Shown piece by piece: positions 28,860 through 38,224 of a stretch of DNA of 64,000 nt (its first letter is position 1; each line of letters begins with the position of its first letter). The position numbers and the translations under genes are program-made. Under the pieces are notes generated by a model. That model ran no database searches. It was not told where the DNA came from and was given only the letters and a program-made list of their open reading frames with translations. Source of the DNA: Streptomyces canus (GTDB lineage: Bacteria; Actinomycetota; Actinomycetes; Streptomycetales; Streptomycetaceae); NCBI RefSeq assembly GCF_041435015.1, contig NZ_CP107989.1, positions 3,348,001-3,412,000 on the forward strand, in the 5' to 3' direction.

Positions 28860-28874
28860 CGTACGACGTCGGTG

Positions 28875-29255
28875 TCAGCTCTTCGTCGCCGCCGCACTCG
28901 GCGCGCCGCTGGGCGCACCGCTCGGGGCCGCGCCGCCACCGGGGCCGCCGCAGCCGCCCATGCCGCCGGGGCCGCGCTGACCGCCCTGACCGCCGCCGGG
29001 ACCGCCGCTCGGCATCCCGGAGGGGATGCCGCTGGGCGCGCCCGACGGCCGTGCGGTGGCGTTGCGGGTCGGGGCGCCCGAGGGGGCACCGCTCGGCATT
29101 CCGGACGCGTTGCCGGTGGGCGCCTGACAGTTCTGCTGCCCGCCCGAGTTGCCGCTCTTCGAGGTCGACGACGAGTCGCCCGAGCCACAGGCCACCAGGG
29201 CGAGGGGCGAGAGCGCCAACAGGGCCACGGCGGGGAGAAGACGCACACGCTTCAT
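28875..29255 (-). CDS. Low-complexity lipoprotein
   Basis: A 126-aa exported protein. It begins MKRVRLLPAVALLALSPLAL, and the lipobox LVAC places the lipidated Cys at residue 23. The mature part is dominated by short repeats of the type PSGAPSG, PSGIPSG and GGPGGG with few other residues, so it is probably disordered. Three Cys residues in the mature part are unusual for such a sequence. Function is unknown; it may be a surface linker or matrix-like protein. The gene converges with the TetR gene. Confidence 0.7.
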   Translation of the reverse strand: MKRVRLLPAVALLALSPLALVACGSGDSSSTSKSGNSGGQQNCQAPTGNASGMPSGAPSGAPTRNATARPSGAPSGIPSGMPSGGPGGGQGGQRGPGGMGGCGGPGGGAAPSGAPSGAPSAAATKS

Positions 29256-29369
29256 GAGAGACAGCTCCAGGGAGAATGAGGAAGTCCTGAGGTCGGGAAC
29301 TCTCGCAACGGCCCCTGAGGCTTCGTTGAGTCCGGCCTGTCCCCCGCCTGTGCGCCAGGCAAAGCGCGG

Positions 29370-30374
29370 CTAAAGCAGCTCCTCCGAGCTGGGGTTCTGC
29401 GCGGAACGCTCACCTACTCGCTGGTACAAGCCCGTGACAGAAGCGGCCGCGCGGGCCACCTCCGCACGCACCTCGGGCGGCGAGAGCACCTCCACCCGGT
29501 CGGAGAACTGCAGGAGTTGACGGGCTTCGCCGACCACGCCGAGGGACAGCCGGGCCGTCACCCACCCGCTCTCGCCGCCGTCCTCGGGGAGTTCGGCGAG
29601 ATACGGGGCCATCAGCCGCAGAAACAGGTCGAGTCGGTCGCGGCGGACCCGGACGGTGACGTCGATACCGCCGGGGCGCTCCTCGACCCGGCGGCGCAAC
29701 ACCTCCCAGGCGTCGGCGAGTTCGACACCGGGCCGGCGCTTCACGGGATCGTCCAGAAGAGCCGCGGAGTGCACCCGGTCCGCCCGGAACAGCCGGGGCA
29801 GGCCGCGCCGGTCGGCGACCAGGTACCAGACGCCCGCCTTGGCGACGAGACCGTACGGGTCGACGGTGTACGTGCGGGTCTCCCGCTCCCCGCTGTGCCG
29901 GTAGCGCAGCCGCAGCCGCCGGTCGGCGAAGACCGCGTCCTGAAGGGTCGCCAGATCCACGGACCGCTGTGGTCCGCCCTTCCAGCGGGTGGCGTCGACC
30001 AGGATGCGGCGTGAGGTGGCCTCGGCGGCCGGGCGGTGCGGTGCGGGCAGCGCGGCCATCACCTTGCGCAGCGCCGAGCCGAGGGCGGAGTCCAGGCCGA
30101 GGGCCGCGTGGGCGCCCTGGGCGGCCAGGATGAACAGGGCGCGGGACTCGTCGGCGGTCAGACCGGTGACGTCCGTACGGAAGCCGGCGAGGAGTTCGAC
30201 GCCGCCGTGTCGCCCGCGCTCGGCGTAGACCGGGACACCTGAGGTGGAGAGGGCCTCGATGTCCCGGTAGATGGTGCGGACGGAGACCTCCAGCCGGGCG
30301 GCGAGTTCGGAGGCGGTGACGCGGCCGCGGGTCTGGAGCAGGAGCAGGATCGACAGGAGACGGTCGGACTTCAC
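29370..30374 (-). CDS. WYL-domain transcriptional regulator (DeoR-type HTH)
   Basis: A 334-aa regulator. The N-terminal HTH is SDRLLSILLLLQTRGRVTAS followed by ELAARLEVSVRTIYRDIEAL (HTH_11). The WYL domain runs from about residue 130 and includes YTVDPYGLVAKAGVWYLVAD and the Arg-rich RLFRADRVHSA. A C-terminal WCX-type domain follows. WYL domains bind nucleic acids or nucleotides and often control defence or DNA-damage genes; no defence genes are present here. The GTG start is the one that begins the HTH; the frame stays open upstream but that extension lacks protein-like content. Confidence 0.85.
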   Translation of the reverse strand: MKSDRLLSILLLLQTRGRVTASELAARLEVSVRTIYRDIEALSTSGVPVYAERGRHGGVELLAGFRTDVTGLTADESRALFILAAQGAHAALGLDSALGSALRKVMAALPAPHRPAAEATSRRILVDATRWKGGPQRSVDLATLQDAVFADRRLRLRYRHSGERETRTYTVDPYGLVAKAGVWYLVADRRGLPRLFRADRVHSAALLDDPVKRRPGVELADAWEVLRRRVEERPGGIDVTVRVRRDRLDLFLRLMAPYLAELPEDGGESGWVTARLSLGVVGEARQLLQFSDRVEVLSPPEVRAEVARAAASVTGLYQRVGERSAQNPSSEELL

Positions 30375-30424
30375 CGGGACAGGATCTCGCGTGACCCGTC
30401 GCCGTGGCCGCACCCCTGGGTGGG

Positions 30425-31279
30425 TCAGGGCAGCCTGACCCTGGCCAGCTGACGCGACTGTGCCACCAACCGGTCCGCGCTGTCCCAGACCTCCGCGTCC
30501 TCCTCCAGGAAGCCGCCGGCGAGGTTGCGGGTGGTGATGGAGACGCGCAGCGGGCCCGGTGCCGGGCGGCAGCGGACGTGGACGGTGAGCTCCACCGTGG
30601 GCACCCAGCCGTTGATGCCGATCTCGAAGGCGGTGGGCGGGAGCGCGTCCACCGCGAGGAGCAGCGAGAAGGGGTCGGCGTCGCGGCCGTCGGCGAGCCC
30701 GAACCAGGACCGCATCTCGCCCTTGCCGGACGGGGCGCCGAGGGCCCAGCCCAGGGTCGAGGGGTCCAGCTTGAGCATCAGCCGGTCGGTGATGGCGGAG
30801 CTGCCCTCGACGGGGGCAGGGCCGTCCTCGGGGCCGAAGCACTGGTCCATCGGCGGGATCACCGGCGGCTTCGCCGTCGTACGGACGTCGTCGGGGAGGG
30901 AGTCGAGGTCGCCGTAGGAGGCGAGGACGCGGATGCGCTCGACCTCCTTGCCCGCCTCGTCGTACTGGAAGAGCGCGGCCTGGCCGGTGGAGAGGGTGCG
31001 GCCGGTGCGGACCACGTCCGTGCGGATCACTGCGGGTCCGGGCTGGGACGCGGTCAGGTAGTGCGCGGAGATCGTGAACGGGTCGGCGTGCGGCAGGGCG
31101 TCCGCGAGGGCGCGGCCCAGGACCGCCAGCAGGTAGCCGCCGTTGACGGCGCTGATGATCGTCCAGCCCGCGGAGAGGTCGATGTCGTAGACGCCGGGTG
31201 CGCGGCGGGTGACCGCGGTGTCCCGGTCGAACTCGCTGTCGCCGATGGTGGCACGCGTGGCGGAGGCTGCTTCTGGCAT
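30425..31279 (-). CDS. Acyl-CoA thioesterase family protein (TesB-like)
   Basis: A 284-aa protein with two hot-dog repeats. The first contains LSAGWTIISAVNGGYLLAVL and DPFTISAHYLTASQPGPAVI, the second PPTAFEIGINGWVPTVELTV and WDSADRLVAQSRQLARVRLP. This arrangement is typical of the thioesterase II/TesB superfamily, including actinobacterial relatives that cleave acyl-CoA. The catalytic Asp/Gln/Thr set could not be assigned with confidence. The ATG at 31279 is favoured; another start six codons earlier is possible. It lies 50 bases upstream of the WYL regulator on the same strand. Confidence 0.75.
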   Translation of the reverse strand: MPEAASATRATIGDSEFDRDTAVTRRAPGVYDIDLSAGWTIISAVNGGYLLAVLGRALADALPHADPFTISAHYLTASQPGPAVIRTDVVRTGRTLSTGQAALFQYDEAGKEVERIRVLASYGDLDSLPDDVRTTAKPPVIPPMDQCFGPEDGPAPVEGSSAITDRLMLKLDPSTLGWALGAPSGKGEMRSWFGLADGRDADPFSLLLAVDALPPTAFEIGINGWVPTVELTVHVRCRPAPGPLRVSITTRNLAGGFLEEDAEVWDSADRLVAQSRQLARVRLP

Positions 31280-31424
31280 GCCTGAACGGTACAACAACTA
31301 ACTACTAAGCGGTAGCTTTTCTCAGGTCACCGACAGGCCTGTCCAGGTGAGACCCGGGCAATTCTTCGGTAAGTGTCCGTACTCGTCCGTAAACCCCTGT
31401 CCCGGCATCCCCCTCTACAGGGAC

Positions 31425-32645
31425 ATGAGCCTCACCGGGACCGCGTTCCTCTACACGCTGATCGTGCTGTCCGTCGTCGCCCTCGTGCTGCCGCTCGCCC
31501 TGTGGTCGCGGCTGCGGGGCCCCCGGATCGCACGCGCCGCCGCCCGCGTACTGATGGTGCTGTTCGCCCAGGGCACGGCCGTCGGCCTCGTCTTCGCGGT
31601 GGTCAACAACCAGAACAACCTGTACGACAACTGGGCCGACCTGCTCGGCACCGGCAACCACGTCCAGCAGGCCGCGAACCTGGGCGCCGACGGCACCGGC
31701 GGCATCTCGCTGAAACGGTTGCCCAGGGTGGAGCAGCACTTCACGAAGGCCACCGGACCCGGCATGCACGGCGTACGGGTGACCCAGCTCAAGGGCCGGG
31801 TCTCGGGTGTGGACGCCGAGGTCTACGTCTGGCTGCCGCCGCAGTACGGCACACCCGCCTACCGGCACCACAAGTTCCCCGTGGTGGAACTGCTGTCGGG
31901 CTATCCGGGCTCGGCGAAGGCCTGGTTCGGGTCACTGCACGCGGTGAACCAGCTGCGGCCGCTGATGCGGGAGGGCCGGGTGGCGCCCTTCATCCTGGTC
32001 GCCCCGCGCATGAACCTGCTGGCCGGGGTGGACACCGGCTGCGCCAACATCACGGGCACGGTGAACGCCGACACCTGGCTCAGCGTCGACGTGCCGAAGA
32101 TGGTCACCGACAACTTCCGCGCCCAGACCGGTCCCGCGGGCTGGGCGGTGGCCGGGTACTCGGCGGGCGGGCACTGCGCGACGAAGCTCGCCGTCGCCCA
32201 CCCCGACCGCTACCGGGCCGCGGTCAGCATGTCGGGCTACAACGACCCGATCGGCGAACGCAATTCGCTGGCCGCCGAGACGCCCGCCCTGCGCCGCGCC
32301 AACAACCCCTACCTGCTGCTGCGCGAGGCCCGCACCCCACCCGCGATCGCGCTCTACCAGTCCGGCCAGCCGGGCGACGGCTACGAGGCGGCCACCGGTC
32401 TCGAACAGATCGCGAAGGCGCCGACCACCGTGCACGTCGTCTACGTCCCGAAGAGCGCGGGCGGCCACAACATGGCGTTGTGGCGGCCGCAGGTGGTCCC
32501 GGCGTTCCAGTGGCTGACCGAGGAGATGGGGCTGCTGCACGGCAAGGCGGGCACTACTCCTCACGCACGGTCGAGCGCCGGTTCCAGGCCCGCGGAGCTC
32601 GCCAGTGGAACCGCATCGCGAGCAGGCGCAGTACGAAAGCCGTGA
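31425..32645 (+). CDS. Membrane-anchored esterase (alpha/beta hydrolase, antigen 85/esterase D-like)
   Basis: A 406-aa protein. Two hydrophobic helices (about 8-25 and 40-60) anchor it, with the catalytic domain outside. The domain begins near LPPQYGTPAYRHHKFPVVEL, continues with LSGYPGSAKAWFG, and has the nucleophile elbow VAGYSAGGHCATKLA. The final His is likely in SAGGHNMALWRPQ. The overall plan is that of the esterase D/mycolyltransferase-like family. The ATG has ACAGGGA upstream. Its last 92 bases overlap the 3' end of the convergent TRIC gene; the last 30 residues are low-complexity and may not be functional. Confidence 0.8.
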   Translation: MSLTGTAFLYTLIVLSVVALVLPLALWSRLRGPRIARAAARVLMVLFAQGTAVGLVFAVVNNQNNLYDNWADLLGTGNHVQQAANLGADGTGGISLKRLPRVEQHFTKATGPGMHGVRVTQLKGRVSGVDAEVYVWLPPQYGTPAYRHHKFPVVELLSGYPGSAKAWFGSLHAVNQLRPLMREGRVAPFILVAPRMNLLAGVDTGCANITGTVNADTWLSVDVPKMVTDNFRAQTGPAGWAVAGYSAGGHCATKLAVAHPDRYRAAVSMSGYNDPIGERNSLAAETPALRRANNPYLLLREARTPPAIALYQSGQPGDGYEAATGLEQIAKAPTTVHVVYVPKSAGGHNMALWRPQVVPAFQWLTEEMGLLHGKAGTTPHARSSAGSRPAELASGTASRAGAVRKP

Positions 32646-33210
32646 GGGCCGCGAGCCCGCTGGTGAACGGGGAGAGCACGTCGTAACGGATGCACAGGGC
32701 GGCCATGGTGGCGCCGACGATCGCCGGGACCGCGTACAGGTCGCGGTCCCACCGCAGCAGCGAGGGCACCTCGTTGGCGAGCACGTCCCGCAGGACACCG
32801 CCGCCGACGGCGGTGGCGAGGCCGAGGGTGGCGGACTGGGTGAGGCCGAGCCCGTACTCGTAGGCCTTCGTCGTGCCGGCGACGCAGAACAGGCCGAGGC
32901 CGGCCGCGTCGAAGACGTTCACGCCGGCCTGGATGCGCTCCACGTGCGGGTGCAGGAAGAAGACCAGGAGGGCGGCGAGCAGCGGGGTGATGAAGTAGCC
33001 CAGGTCCGAGAAGGCGGCGGGCGGTACCGCGCCGATGATCAGGTCCCGGAACAGCCCTCCGCCCAGCGCGGTGACCTCGGCGAGGACGGCCATGCCGAAG
33101 ACGTCGAAGTTCTTGCGGACGGCCAGCAGCGCGCCGGAGATGGCGAACACGAAGATGCCGACGAGGTCGAGCGTGTGCTGGACGGAGGGGCTGAACAGTT
33201 GCTGGAGCAC
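32554..33210 (-). CDS. Trimeric intracellular cation (TRIC) channel family protein
   Basis: A 218-aa membrane protein with about seven helices. The two family motifs VLAEVTALGGGLFRDLIIG and ATAVGGGVLRDVLANEVP form the pseudo-repeat of the UPF0126/TRIC family, which assemble as trimeric cation channels. LDLVGIFVFAISGALLAVRK opens the protein. The GTG start is the first plausible codon. The gene is read away from the M1 peptidase, starting 23 bases after the peptidase stop, and its 3' end overlaps the esterase gene tail-to-tail. Confidence 0.88.
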   Translation of the reverse strand: MLQQLFSPSVQHTLDLVGIFVFAISGALLAVRKNFDVFGMAVLAEVTALGGGLFRDLIIGAVPPAAFSDLGYFITPLLAALLVFFLHPHVERIQAGVNVFDAAGLGLFCVAGTTKAYEYGLGLTQSATLGLATAVGGGVLRDVLANEVPSLLRWDRDLYAVPAIVGATMAALCIRYDVLSPFTSGLAALTAFVLRLLAMRFHWRAPRAWNRRSTVREE

Positions 33211-33233
33211 ACCGCATTCTTGCGCAGGGGCTT

Positions 33234-34625
33234 TTACAGGGCAGGTTTGCCCGTCGTGAAGAGCCAGGTGCGGAACAGGTCGTCGAGCTGCCGGCCGCTG
33301 ACCTTCTCCGCGAGCCGGATGAAGTCGGCGGTGTCGGCGTTGCCGTACCGGTGGAGCTTGGTCCAGGCCGGCAGCAGCTTGAAGAACGCCTTGTCGCCGA
33401 TCCGTTCGCGCAGCACCTGGAGGGTCATCGCGCCGCGCTGGTAGACCGCGGACGCGAACATCGTGTCGCGCTGCGGGTCGCCGACGGTGATCTGCCAGAA
33501 CGGGTTGTCGGCGGGGCGGGCGTCGTAGCCGGCGAGGAAGGAGTCGTGGGCGCTGCGGGTGCCCTTGTGCTCGGCCCACAGCCACTGGGCGTAGGTGGCG
33601 AAGCCCTCGTTGAGCCAGATGTCCTTCCAGTGCGCGACGGAGACCGAGTCACCGAACCACTGGTGGGCGAGCTCGTGCACGATCGTGGTCTCGTTGCGCA
33701 CCGCCGAGTACACCGGCTTCGACTGCACCTCCAGCGAGAACCCCGCCTGCGGCATGTCGTCGACGATCGCGCCGGTCTCCTCGAAGGGGTACGGCCCGAA
33801 GACCTGCGACCAGTAGTCGGTGGCCTCGGCGGTCACGCCGTACACGTCGACGTTGTTGCTGTTCTGCAGCACCGGGTCGATGGCGGTGTAGATGGGGATG
33901 CCGCCGGGGGTCTTCCCGGTGCGTACGTCGAACTTCCCGATGGTGGCGGTCGCGAGGTAGGTCGCCATCGGCTTCTTCTCGCGCCAGTGGGTGTACGTCG
34001 AACCACCCTTGTCGTACGTCGACACGAGCCGGCCGTTGGAGACCGCGGTCAGGCCCTTGGGGGTTCTGATGCGGATGTCGTAGGTGGCCTTGTCGGAGGG
34101 GTGGTCGCTGGACGGGAACCACGTCGAGGCGGCGTTGGGTTCACAGGCGACGAACACGCCGTCGGGGGTCTTCATCCAGCCGTAGTCGGAGCCGAAGACG
34201 ATGGGGCCGCTGAGGGGTTCGGGGACGCCGCCATAGGTGACGGCGACCGTGAAGTCGTGGCCCTTGCGCAGGGATTGGCGCGGGCTGATGCGGATCTCGT
34301 CGCCGTCGCGGGTGAACTGGGCGCGTCTGCCGTTCACTTCGACTCTCGTGACCTCGAGCTTCTGGAGGTCCAGGTCGAAGGAGGAGAGGTTCCGGGTGGC
34401 GCGGGCGGTGAGTGTCGTACGGCCGTCCAGACGGTCGGTGTCCGGGTTGTACGCCACGTCGAGGGTGTAGTGGCGGGCGTCGAAGCCGCCGTTGCCGAGG
34501 TTCGGGAAGTAGGGGTCGCCGATGCCGGGGGCGCCGGGTTTCGGGCCCGGGGCGGCGGCGATGACAAAGAAGGAAGCCACCGCCGTGACGGTGGCTCCTA
34601 AGCGTGCCGAACGGGAGAGTTTCAT
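33234..34625 (-). CDS. M1-family aminopeptidase, secreted
   Basis: A 463-aa zinc metallopeptidase. The first 25 residues form a Sec-type signal peptide (MKLSRSARLGATVTAVASFF). The beta-sandwich domain follows, then the catalytic domain with HELAHQW at 317-323 and the third zinc ligand in WLNEGFATYAQW. The usual GAMEN exopeptidase motif is replaced by MPQAGFSLEVQS, so the N-terminal-amine recognition may differ. It is shorter than classical aminopeptidase N and belongs to the small secreted actinobacterial group. Next to a peptide importer, it could supply peptides from outside. Confidence 0.92.
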   Translation of the reverse strand: MKLSRSARLGATVTAVASFFVIAAAPGPKPGAPGIGDPYFPNLGNGGFDARHYTLDVAYNPDTDRLDGRTTLTARATRNLSSFDLDLQKLEVTRVEVNGRRAQFTRDGDEIRISPRQSLRKGHDFTVAVTYGGVPEPLSGPIVFGSDYGWMKTPDGVFVACEPNAASTWFPSSDHPSDKATYDIRIRTPKGLTAVSNGRLVSTYDKGGSTYTHWREKKPMATYLATATIGKFDVRTGKTPGGIPIYTAIDPVLQNSNNVDVYGVTAEATDYWSQVFGPYPFEETGAIVDDMPQAGFSLEVQSKPVYSAVRNETTIVHELAHQWFGDSVSVAHWKDIWLNEGFATYAQWLWAEHKGTRSAHDSFLAGYDARPADNPFWQITVGDPQRDTMFASAVYQRGAMTLQVLRERIGDKAFFKLLPAWTKLHRYGNADTADFIRLAEKVSGRQLDDLFRTWLFTTGKPAL

Positions 34626-34696
34626 GAGCCGTCCCTTTCGAGCGTGTACCGATCAGTCGGACACGGACGACTCTTCACTCTCCCGTTCGGGCATGT

Positions 34697-34721
34697 GCAT
34701 GACTTTGCCAACTCGTCATGC
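34697..34721 (-). terminator. Short hairpin at the end of the peptide importer operon
   Basis: GCATGAC and GTCATGC pair perfectly around 11 bases, immediately beyond the oppF stop. The stem is only 7 bp and no T-tract is present, so it is a weak candidate terminator. Confidence 0.35.
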
Positions 34722-34722
34722 G

Positions 34723-36059
<1,337 letters not shown>

Positions 36060-36063
<4 letters not shown>

Positions 36064-37151
36064 AGCTTCGGCGCAATCTCTTCGGTCCAGATCCGCGTGC
36101 GGTCCTCCGGCGAGAGGTGGCACGCGGAGTAGTGCCCGCCGCCGACCTGCTGGAGCTCCGGGCGCACGGTACGGGTGACATCGCCCTTGGGGATGTCCGC
36201 GTACGGGCAGCGGGGGTGGAAGGCGCAGCCCGAGGGGACGTTGATGAGGCTCGGCGGCTGACCCTTGACGGGGATGAGCCGCTCGGAGGTCTCCCGGTCG
36301 ATGCGCGGCATCGAGCCGAGCAGACCCCAGGTGTACGGGTGTTGCGGCCGCTCGAAGACGTCGTCGACGCTGCCCCGCTCCACGCACCGGCCGCCGTACA
36401 TCACCAGCACGTCGTCGGCGATCTCGGCGACCACACCCAGGTCGTGGGTGATGAGGACGACCGCGGAGCCGAACTCCTTCTGCAGGTCCCGGATGAGGTC
36501 GAGGATCTGCGCCTGGACGGTGACGTCGAGGGCGGTCGTCGGCTCGTCCGCGATCAGCAGCTCGGGGTTGTTGACAAGCGCCATGGCGATCATCGCGCGC
36601 TGGCGCATACCGCCGGAGAACTCGTGCGGGTAACCGTCCACGCGCTTGGCCGGCTCGGGAATGCCGACCCGGTCGAGCATCTCTATCGCCCGCTTGCGAG
36701 CGATCTTCTTGCTGACGTCGTGGTGGACGCGGTACGCCTCCACGATCTGGTTGCCGATCGTGTAGTACGGGTGCATCGCGGACAGCGGGTCCTGGAAGAT
36801 CATCGCCATCTCGCGACCGCGCAGCCGGCGCACCTCGTCCGGGTCGGCGGAGACCAGCTCCTTGCCGTCCAGCCAGATCTCGCCGGACATCTGCACGTGC
36901 TTGCCCTGTGCCCCGAGCCGGTGCAGGCCCATGATCGCCAGCGAGGTGACGGACTTGCCGGAACCGGACTCGCCCACGATGCAGAGGGTCTTGCCCTTCT
37001 CCACCTGGAAGCTGAGCCCGTCGACGGACTTGACCAGGCCGTCGTCGGTCGGGAAGTGCACCTTGAGGTCGCGGACCGCGAGGAAGGCGTCGGGGGCGTT
37101 CCCCGGAGCCGGCTCGCCCAGGGCGGCACCGGTCTTGGAGAGTTCGGTCAC
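36060..37151 (-). CDS. oppD: Peptide ABC transporter ATP-binding protein (OppD/DppD-type)
   Basis: A 363-aa ATPase. Walker A is [19 protein letters not shown], the signature is [16 protein letters not shown], and Walker B is [20 protein letters not shown], with switch His in [13 protein letters not shown]. The C-terminal domain has the four-Cys cluster in [15 protein letters not shown], which holds an iron-sulfur cluster in some relatives. It pairs with OppF as the engine of the importer. The GTG start overlaps the stop of oppB (GTGA), and its own stop overlaps the start of oppF, so translation is coupled along the three genes. Confidence 0.95.
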
Positions 37152-38155
37152 GAGAGCCTCACCCGCGGGTCGGCGGCGGCGTACAACAGGTCCACCAGGA
37201 GATTTGCGATCACGACGAAGAAGGCGGCGAGCAGGGTGACGCCGAGGATCGGGGGCAGGTCGTTGTCGGTGATGCCCTGCACCGCGTACTGGCCGATGCC
37301 GGGCAGCGAGAACACCGTCTCGGTGATCACGGCGCCGCCGAGCAGCAGGCCCAGGTCCATGCCGAAGACGGTGATGATCGGGGTCAGCGCGGCGCGCAGC
37401 CCGTGCCGGGCGACGACGTTGCGCTCCCGCAGGCCCTTGGCGCGGGCCGTGCGGATGAAGTCCTCGTTCATCGTCTCCAGCATGCCCGAGCGGGTCAGCC
37501 GCGCGTAGATGGCGGAGTACAGCAGGGCGAGCGAGCACCAGGCCGGGAAGAGCGTGTTCGCCCACTGGGCCGGGTTCTCGGTGAACGGCACATAGGTCCG
37601 TCCGAAGATCGGCCACTGGTAGGTGAAGAGCAGCAGGGCCAGGTTGCCCGTGAAGAACATGGGCAGCGAGACACCGGCGAGCGCGACGCCCATGAAGGAG
37701 CGGTCGAAGAAGCTGCGGGGCTTGAGCGCGGAGATCACACCGATCACCACGCCGGACACCAGCCACATCACGGCGGCACCGGCGGCCAGCGAGACGGTCA
37801 CCGGAAGGCGCGAGGTGAGCTGCGGCCACACCGCGACGTGGTTCTTGAAGGAGTAGCCGAAGCACGGCGCGTCACAGTGCGCCGTCGTGGGGCCCAGGTT
37901 GTAGGTGGCGCCGGACACGATCCCCTTGATGAAGTGCCAGTACTGGGCATACAGGGGCTCGTCCAGACCGAGGTTCTGCTTGACTGCGGCGATGTCGGCC
38001 TTCGTCGGACTCTTTCCGATGTACTGCTGCGCGAGCTGGTCGGCGGTCTGGCCGGCCATCCGCGGCAGCAGGAAGAAGATCGCGAAGGTGACCGCGGTGA
38101 CGACCAGCAGCAGGATCACTGCCGCGAACGTCCGACGGAGGATGTACGAGATCAC
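37148..38155 (-). CDS. oppB: Peptide ABC transporter permease (OppB/DppB-type)
   Basis: A 335-aa inner membrane permease with six helices. The N-terminus [20 protein letters not shown] and the ABC permease EAA loop ([20 protein letters not shown]) are typical, with [20 protein letters not shown] after it. Its stop overlaps the start of oppD. Between this gene and oppA there is a strong hairpin in the RNA. Together with OppC it forms the transmembrane channel. Confidence 0.93.
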   Translation of the reverse strand: MISYILRRTFAAVILLLVVTAVTFAIFFLLPRMAGQTADQLAQQYIGKSPTKADIAAVKQNLGLDEPLYAQYWHFIKGIVSGATYNLGPTTAHCDAPCFGYSFKNHVAVWPQLTSRLPVTVSLAAGAAVMWLVSGVVIGVISALKPRSFFDRSFMGVALAGVSLPMFFTGNLALLLFTYQWPIFGRTYVPFTENPAQWANTLFPAWCSLALLYSAIYARLTRSGMLETMNEDFIRTARAKGLRERNVVARHGLRAALTPIITVFGMDLGLLLGGAVITETVFSLPGIGQYAVQGITDNDLPPILGVTLLAAFFVVIANLLVDLLYAAADPRVRLS

Positions 38156-38168
38156 GGGGACCGGCGCT

Positions 38169-38200
38169 GGTGCCCGCGGGCCGCGAGGCCCACGGGCACC
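38169..38200 (-). terminator. Hairpin between oppA and oppB
   Basis: A 14-bp stem with one mismatch (GGTGCCCGTGGGCC with GGCCCGCGGGCACC on the sense strand) and a four-base loop. It lies in the intercistronic gap of the operon. Such hairpins downstream of a binding-protein gene commonly limit read-through and stabilise the upstream message, giving more binding protein than permease. No T-tract follows. Confidence 0.65.
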
Positions 38201-38224
38201 AATGCCTTCACCTGCCTTCCGGGG

